This document shows positions 59,457 to 64,000 of a stretch of 64,000 nt of DNA, in pieces. A model generated the notes under the pieces. That model had not been told where the DNA came from, did no database searches, and saw nothing but the letters and a program-made list of their open reading frames with translations. The DNA is from Aquimonas voraii. Lineage in GTDB: Bacteria > Pseudomonadota > Gammaproteobacteria > Xanthomonadales > Xanthomonadaceae. Location: contig NZ_FNAG01000010.1 of assembly GCF_900101825.1 (NCBI RefSeq), positions 1 to 64,000 on the forward strand. The letters run 5' to 3'. Position 1 is the first letter of the stretch; the number at the start of each line of letters is the position of its first letter. The translations under genes and the position numbers were made by a program.

Positions 59457-60461
59457 TCAGCCCTCGAACTCACCCAAGGCGGCGAGACCGTTGGCGCGGG
59501 CGCGCTCGAACACGGTGTTCTGCGCGGCCGCCAGGTTGCCGGCCATGTCCTGGGCCCAGATCTTCAGCGCGGCCTGCTGCATCGCGCGACCGTAGCTGAA
59601 GGACAGCGGCCATGGACGATGGCCGAGCTGGTTCATCGCGTTCAGGTGCAGGGTGGCGGCCTCGTCGCTCTGGCCACCGGACAGGAACACGATGCCCGGC
59701 AGGTTGGCCGGCACCGATGCGCGCAGGCAGCGCAGGGTGGCCAGCGCCACTTCCTCGACCGAGGCCTGCTCCGGGCAATCCTTGCCGGGCAGCACCATGC
59801 TGGCCTTGAGGATGGTGCCTTCGATCAGCACGTTCTGCTCGTAGAGCGCGCCGAACAGCGAACGCAGGGTCGCCTCGGTGACTTCGTAGCAGGTCTCGAT
59901 GTCGTGGGCGCCGTCCATCAGCACCTCCGGCTCGACCATCGGCACGATGCCCTGCTCCTGGCACAGCGCGGCATAGCGGGCCAGGGCGTGGGTGTTGGCC
60001 TCGATGCAGCTGCCCGAGGGCGTGTCGTCGGAGATGGTGATCACCGCACGCCACTTGGCGAACTTGGCGCCGAGCTTCGCGTATTCCTTCAAGCGATCAC
60101 GCAGGCCGTCGAGGCCCTCGGTGACGAGCTCGCCCGGAAAACCGGCCAGGGGCGTGGTGCCCTTGTCGACCTTGATGCCCGGCAGGATGCCGTTCTTCGC
60201 CATGTACTCGGCGAAGGGCACGCCGCTGCGCGTCGCCTGGCGCAGGGTTTCGTCGTACAGGATCGCGCCGGAGATGTGCTGCGAGAGGTTCGGCGTGGTC
60301 AGAAGCATCTCGCGGTAGGCGCGGCGGTGCTCCTCGGTGTTCTCGACGCCGACGGCCTCGAAGCGCTTCTTGATGGTGTTGGTGGACTCGTCGATGGCGA
60401 TGATGCCCTTGCCCGGGGCCACCATGGCCTGGGCGATGTCTTCCAGCTGTTCGATGCTCAT
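59457..60461 (-). CDS. fba: Class I fructose-bisphosphate aldolase
   Basis: A 334-residue glycolytic aldolase of the class I (Schiff base) type, the animal-like family also present in Xanthomonas. Near the start is KGIIAIDESTNTIKKRF; the Schiff-base lysine K219 is in VLIEGTILKASMVLPG; MVEPEVLMDG and VFLSGGQSDEAATLHLNAMN follow. The start MSIEQLEDIAQ at 60461 was picked from family comparison. Alone in its transcription unit; other glycolytic genes are not nearby. Confidence 0.95.
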   Translation of the reverse strand: MSIEQLEDIAQAMVAPGKGIIAIDESTNTIKKRFEAVGVENTEEHRRAYREMLLTTPNLSQHISGAILYDETLRQATRSGVPFAEYMAKNGILPGIKVDKGTTPLAGFPGELVTEGLDGLRDRLKEYAKLGAKFAKWRAVITISDDTPSGSCIEANTHALARYAALCQEQGIVPMVEPEVLMDGAHDIETCYEVTEATLRSLFGALYEQNVLIEGTILKASMVLPGKDCPEQASVEEVALATLRCLRASVPANLPGIVFLSGGQSDEAATLHLNAMNQLGHRPWPLSFSYGRAMQQAALKIWAQDMAGNLAAAQNTVFERARANGLAALGEFEG

Positions 60462-60778
60462 AGCGGCTCCATTGGCGGCGACTCGGCCAAGGCCGGTCGC
60501 TGTGGGGGAATCGGGGCGGACACACCGCAGACGGGCGTGCAGGCGAAGGGACACGGCTACGCCTCGCGGCGAAAGCCGTGGCGGCGGTCACGGAAGTATA
60601 CCGGCAGCACGCCGCGGCCCGAAGACCGGGCTTGGCGCGGCAGCTGCTCCCGAAGCCCTGTGCTCAGCCCAATCGGAGCCGTTGCCGATCAGCCCCCACA
60701 TGCCGGTAACCCCGTTCGGTCGGTCGCAGCGTACAGGGCTTGCGCCTGGCCCTTCCGCTGCCAGGGGGAGCGTGTTCG
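60462..60778. other. Divergent gap fba-tonB
   Basis: A 317-bp region with promoters of both genes presumably within it. No repeat, RNA or clear Fur box was seen. Confidence 0.6.
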
Positions 60779-61462
60779 ATGTCAGCCCATTCCAAATCAC
60801 TGCAGGGATTCTCGGTCATGCGCTGCCTCGGCATGACGGCCACCCTGAGTCTCCATGTCGGCGCCGGTCTGATGCTGTTCGTCGGCGCTAAACCGATCGA
60901 GACCGCAGAGGCCGAGGCACGCGCTACCTCAGAACCTCTGGTCTGGATCGATGCGCCACCTCCGCCCCCACCCCCCCCACCGCCTCCGCCCCCGCCGCCA
61001 CCTCCAAAGAGGCCGCCACCGCCGCGACCGATGCTGGCGGCCGTCGCGCCCCCGCCGCCGGTGGACATCCCCGAGCCGAACCCGATGGCGGTCTACACGC
61101 CACCCATCGAGCCCACACGCGAGCTGCCCAGCGCCTATGACGAGCCGGGGCCCGGCGCCGACGAAGGACCGTATGAGGTCAGCCAGCTCGCCTACGCGCG
61201 CCCGCCCGGCGCCCCGATCTATCCGGGCCCAGCGCTGCGGGCCCGCCAGGAAGGCCTGGTGCTGCTGCGCATCCACGTCGACGCGGAGGGCGTGCCCACC
61301 CATGTCGAAGTCGAGCGCTCCAGCGGACACCGCGTGCTCGACCGCGCCGCCGTCGACTACGCGCTGAAGCGCCTGCGCTTCAAGCCAGCCGAGCGCGATG
61401 GCCGGCCGGTGGCGGCGATTGCGCGGGTGCCGGTCGACTTCCGTCTGCCCGGTCGAGCCTGA
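60779..61462 (+). CDS. tonB: TonB energy transducer with 17-proline run
   Basis: A 227-residue TonB-family protein that couples proton motive force to outer-membrane receptors. N-terminal membrane helix about 17-38; proline-rich linker with 17 consecutive Pro residues (codons at about 60958-61008), then KRPPPPRP; C-terminal TonB domain about 140-225 (APIYPGPALRARQEGLVLLR, IHVDAEGVPTHVEVERSSGH, LDRAAVDYALKRLRFKPAER). The start follows GGGGGAGCGTGTTCG. No exbB/exbD adjacent. Long poly-Pro needs elongation factor P for translation. Confidence 0.92.
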   Translation: MSAHSKSLQGFSVMRCLGMTATLSLHVGAGLMLFVGAKPIETAEAEARATSEPLVWIDAPPPPPPPPPPPPPPPPPKRPPPPRPMLAAVAPPPPVDIPEPNPMAVYTPPIEPTRELPSAYDEPGPGADEGPYEVSQLAYARPPGAPIYPGPALRARQEGLVLLRIHVDAEGVPTHVEVERSSGHRVLDRAAVDYALKRLRFKPAERDGRPVAAIARVPVDFRLPGRA

Positions 61463-61467
61463 GGCGC

Positions 61468-61509
61468 GGCGGGGCCGGCACCGGCGGCGAATCGGGTACC
61501 GGCCCCGCC
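61468..61509 (+). terminator. Hairpin after tonB
   Basis: Fifteen-base arms GGCGGGGCCGGCACC and GGTACCGGCCCCGCC pair with one mismatch, 6 bp after the tonB stop. There is no T-run. The rest of 61510-61691 shows nothing recognisable. Confidence 0.7.
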
Positions 61510-61691
61510 CTGAATCCGGAAAGCGCCCTCAGAACGGAATATCTTCGTTCCGCATCCGCAGGGTGCCTCGCGCAAGGCTCCCCGTTCACGCGGGATGTAT
61601 TCCCAGACCAGGCCCCTGCCAAGAGGCAGCCGGCCATTGGGCCCCGCCCAAGACGATGGGGAGCGCAGTTGCGCCCCGTGGCGTTCGCTGC

Positions 61692-62657
61692 CTACGCCGC
61701 ATCGCCCGCGAAGAAGCCGCGGATGCCCGCCACGCCCTGCGCGCCGGCCGCGCGGGCCTCGGCAAGATCGCCGGGCCCGACGCCGCCCAGCGCGTACACA
61801 GGCAGCGAGGTGCAGGCGCGCAGGCGGCTGAAGCCGGACCAGCCGAGGGGCTGCGCGTCGGGGTGGCTGCGCGTGGGCAGCACCGGCGAGAGCAGGGCGA
61901 AGTCGCAGCCCAGCGACTCGGCCTGACGCAGTGAGACCGGGTCGTGGCAGGACGCGCCGACGCAGGCCAGCGCCGGCCGCCGGTCGAGGCGCATCAACAG
62001 GGTGCGGCTGAGCTGGGCGCCACAGCCCAATGCGTCGGCGAGTTCGAGATCCGCTGGGCTGCGCGCGTTCAGCAACAGTTCGAGGCCCAGCGCCTGCGCG
62101 CGCTCGGCGGCATGGCGCGCCAGCGCCGCTCGCGCCGCACTGCCAAGCGCCGGTACGCGCAGCTGCAGGCGTCTGGCGCCGGCCGCCTCGGCGGCGCCGA
62201 GCCAGGCCCCCAGCACCGCCGGCTGAGCGACGCTCTCCGGGCTGATCCAGTACTGCGCGGGCTGCCGCAGGCAGGCCAGGATCGGACGATCCGCCGCCGG
62301 CAGCGTGTGCGGATCGATGGCCTCGGGGGCAAGCCAGCGCAGGGCCTGCCCCTCTAGACCGCGCGGCTCGCCGCGCCAGTCGTCCACCGAGATCGCCGCG
62401 AGCCACAGCAGGCGCTGCGGCTGGCGCTGCGGCACCCGGATCAGCGGCCGACCGGAGGCGATATCGACACCCAGCTCTTCCAGCAGCTCGCGCTTGAGGG
62501 CCGCAAACGCCGACTCGCCCGCTTCGAGCTTGCCGCCGGGAAACTCCCACAGGCCTGCGTCCTCGCGGCCCGCGGGCCGCTGCGCCAGCAGCACCCGCCC
62601 GGCCGCATCGAACAGCAGGCCGGCAGCGACGCCCAGCGTGGGCAGGATCTCGGTCAT
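61692..62657 (-). CDS. Nudix hydrolase fused to ThiE-like domain (MutT-type)
   Basis: A 321-residue two-domain protein. Residues 1-135 are a Nudix domain with box LWEFPGGKLEAGESAFAALK then RELLEELGV (GX5EX7REUXEEXGU). Residues about 140-321 look like thiamine-phosphate synthase (RRLQLRVPALGS; LLLNARSPADLELADALGCG; VGASCHDPVSLRQAESLGCD; FALLSPVLPTRSHP; VYALGGVGPGDL). This fusion is known next to secA in gammaproteobacteria; the Nudix part is probably MutT-like (8-oxo-dGTP). The role of the ThiE part is unclear. Confidence 0.92.
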   Translation of the reverse strand: MTEILPTLGVAAGLLFDAAGRVLLAQRPAGREDAGLWEFPGGKLEAGESAFAALKRELLEELGVDIASGRPLIRVPQRQPQRLLWLAAISVDDWRGEPRGLEGQALRWLAPEAIDPHTLPAADRPILACLRQPAQYWISPESVAQPAVLGAWLGAAEAAGARRLQLRVPALGSAARAALARHAAERAQALGLELLLNARSPADLELADALGCGAQLSRTLLMRLDRRPALACVGASCHDPVSLRQAESLGCDFALLSPVLPTRSHPDAQPLGWSGFSRLRACTSLPVYALGGVGPGDLAEARAAGAQGVAGIRGFFAGDAA

Positions 62658-62693
62658 ATCGGACGCGCGATGGATCAGTGGAGTCCACACAGC

Positions 62694-62722
62694 AACGGGG
62701 CCGCTTGCGCGGCCCCGTTGTG
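62694..62722 (-). terminator. Terminator of secA
   Basis: Stem AACGGGGCCGC/GCGGCCCCGTT with loop TTGC, directly after the secA stop codon. Confidence 0.8.
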
Positions 62723-62727
62723 TGAGC

Positions 62728-64000
62728 TCAGGCCAGCTGGCCGTGGCAGTGCTTGTACTTTTTGCCAGAGCCGCAGGGGCAGGGATCGTTGCGGCCGACC
62801 TTGGGATCGACTCGCACCGGCGCAGTCGCCTGCGCCTGCTGCACCTGCGCGGCCTCCTCGTCGGCGCCATAGCCGCCGGCGCTCTCGTGCTGGAACTGCA
62901 TGCGCTTGGCTTCCAGTTCGGCGCGACGACGCTCCTCGGCTTCCAGGCGCTCGATCTCGTCGTCGCTGCGGATGCGCACGCGCGCCAGCATGGTGGTGAC
63001 TTCGCGCTTGACCTTCTCCAGCATCTCGGAGAACAGCTCGAAGGCCTCGCGCTTGTACTCCTGCTTGGGCTGCTTCTGTGCGTAGCCGCGCAGGTGGATG
63101 CCCTGGCGCAGGTAGTCCATGCGCGCCAGATGCTCCTTCCAGCTGCCGTCGAGCACGGTAAGCATCACGTGCTTCTCCAGCGCACGCATCAGTTCGGCCC
63201 CGACCTGCGCCTCCTTCTCGGCGAAGAGCGCATCGGCGGCTTCGACGACGTGCTGGGCGACATCCTCGGCGGTCAGCTCCTCGCGTTCGCTGACCAGCTT
63301 CTTCAGGTCGACCTGCAGGCCGAAGTCCGCGGCGAGCACCTTCTCCAGGCCTTCGATATCCCACTGCGCATCGATCGAGTTGGCCGGCACGTGCTGCTGG
63401 GTGACCTCGGTGAACACGTCGGCGCGGATGCTGGCGACGGTGTCCTTGACGTCCTCCACTTCAAGCAGCTCGTTGCGCTGCTCGTAGATGACCTTGCGCT
63501 GGTCGTTGTTGACGTCGTCGAAGTCGAGCAGGTTCTTGCGGATGTCGAAGTTGTGCGCCTCGACCTTGCGCTGAGCCTTCTCGATCTGGCGGCTGACCAG
63601 GCGGTCCTCGATGGCGTCGTCTTCCTTCATGCCCAAGAAGGCCATCGCCTTCTGCACCCAGTCGGCGGCGAAGATGCGCATCAGGTTGTCTTCGAGCGAC
63701 AGATAGAAGCGCGAGCTGCCCGGGTCACCCTGGCGACCGGAGCGGCCGCGCAGCTGGTTGTCGATACGGCGGCTCTCGTGGCGCTCGGTTCCGATGATGT
63801 GCAGGCCACCGGCTTCGAGCACCTGCTCGTGGCGCGCCTGCCATTCGCCGCGCACGCGCTCGCGATCGGCGTCCGAGGCGGCTTCGCCGAGTGCCTGCAG
63901 CTCGGCTTCCAGCGAGCCGCCGAGCACGATGTCGGTACCGCGGCCGGCCATGTTGGTGGCGATGGTGACGGCGCCCGGACGGCCGGCCTGGGCGACGATG
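62728..64000 (-). CDS. secA: Protein translocase ATPase SecA, 5' end outside window
   Basis: The ATPase motor of Sec protein export. About 424 C-terminal residues are visible: the motor segment [17 protein letters not shown], then [20 protein letters not shown] and [20 protein letters not shown], the helical scaffold domain ([20 protein letters not shown]), an Ala/Gln-rich linker and the zinc-binding SEC-C tail [20 protein letters not shown] for SecB binding. The frame is open to the end of the window, so the N-terminal half is beyond it. A Nudix-ThiE gene follows. Confidence 0.97.
   Translation of the reverse strand, partial: IVAQAGRPGAVTIATNMAGRGTDIVLGGSLEAELQALGEAASDADRERVRGEWQARHEQVLEAGGLHIIGTERHESRRIDNQLRGRSGRQGDPGSSRFYLSLEDNLMRIFAADWVQKAMAFLGMKEDDAIEDRLVSRQIEKAQRKVEAHNFDIRKNLLDFDDVNNDQRKVIYEQRNELLEVEDVKDTVASIRADVFTEVTQQHVPANSIDAQWDIEGLEKVLAADFGLQVDLKKLVSEREELTAEDVAQHVVEAADALFAEKEAQVGAELMRALEKHVMLTVLDGSWKEHLARMDYLRQGIHLRGYAQKQPKQEYKREAFELFSEMLEKVKREVTTMLARVRIRSDDEIERLEAEERRRAELEAKRMQFQHESAGGYGADEEAAQVQQAQATAPVRVDPKVGRNDPCPCGSGKKYKHCHGQLA

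Overview
The window comes from a GC-rich gammaproteobacterium, most likely of the Lysobacterales/Xanthomonadales (Lysobacteraceae or Rhodanobacteraceae). The best evidence is the gene order rpoN2-vemR-fleQ upstream of fliE, a Xanthomonas-type arrangement. A plant-type glutamate-cysteine ligase, scoA/scoB, an atypical PilZ gene beside fliS and dispersed GGGATTC repeats agree with this. No rRNA, tRNA, CRISPR array or intact insertion sequence was seen.

Layout. Positions 1-15437 (+) hold a flagellar cluster: the end of fliC, flaG, fliD, fliS, a fliT-position gene, an atypical PilZ gene, a LuxR-type response regulator, rpoN2, vemR, fleQ and fliEFGHIJK. It stops after fliK; fliLMNOPQR are not here. 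A sigma-54 promoter precedes fliE. Positions 15438-22206 hold bfr, a secreted 734-residue protein, maeB and a UPF0016 Mn transporter preceded by a yybP-ykoY (Mn2+) riboswitch. A copy of the maeB 3' end flanks the secreted-protein gene. Positions 22864-32896 hold nupC-rbsK, a glycine-zipper protein, scoA/scoB, ettA, alaA and an SGNH hydrolase. A 276-bp MITE-like element lies exactly between the last two.

Positions 32919-41759 hold a PdsS/PdsR-type two-component pair without a sortase, a UPF0149/SEC-C protein, gshA, an ExoD-family gene, and an OppA/OppB pair without further ABC components. Positions 41880-46927 hold a c-di-GMP module (orphan binding protein plus PAS-GGDEF-EAL protein) and a divergent CheZ-like helical protein. 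Positions 46944-64000 are mostly housekeeping: a TPR methyltransferase and engB, cytochrome c4, dsbA, an EEP hydrolase, a TonB-dependent receptor, a TauE/SafE permease, slt, a soluble chemoreceptor, class I aldolase, tonB, a Nudix-ThiE fusion and the 3' part of secA.

Two repeat families occupy many intergenic gaps: a palindrome built on GGGTGGGC/GCCCACC, and (GGGATTC)n blocks that occur three times as inverted pairs. The most interesting observations are the MITE-like insertion into an inferred ATGA gene overlap, the maeB-tail duplication around the secreted-protein gene, the orphan sensory modules, and the inverted repeat pairs. Regulatory calls and domain positions come from reading the sequence only and were not tested by any search.
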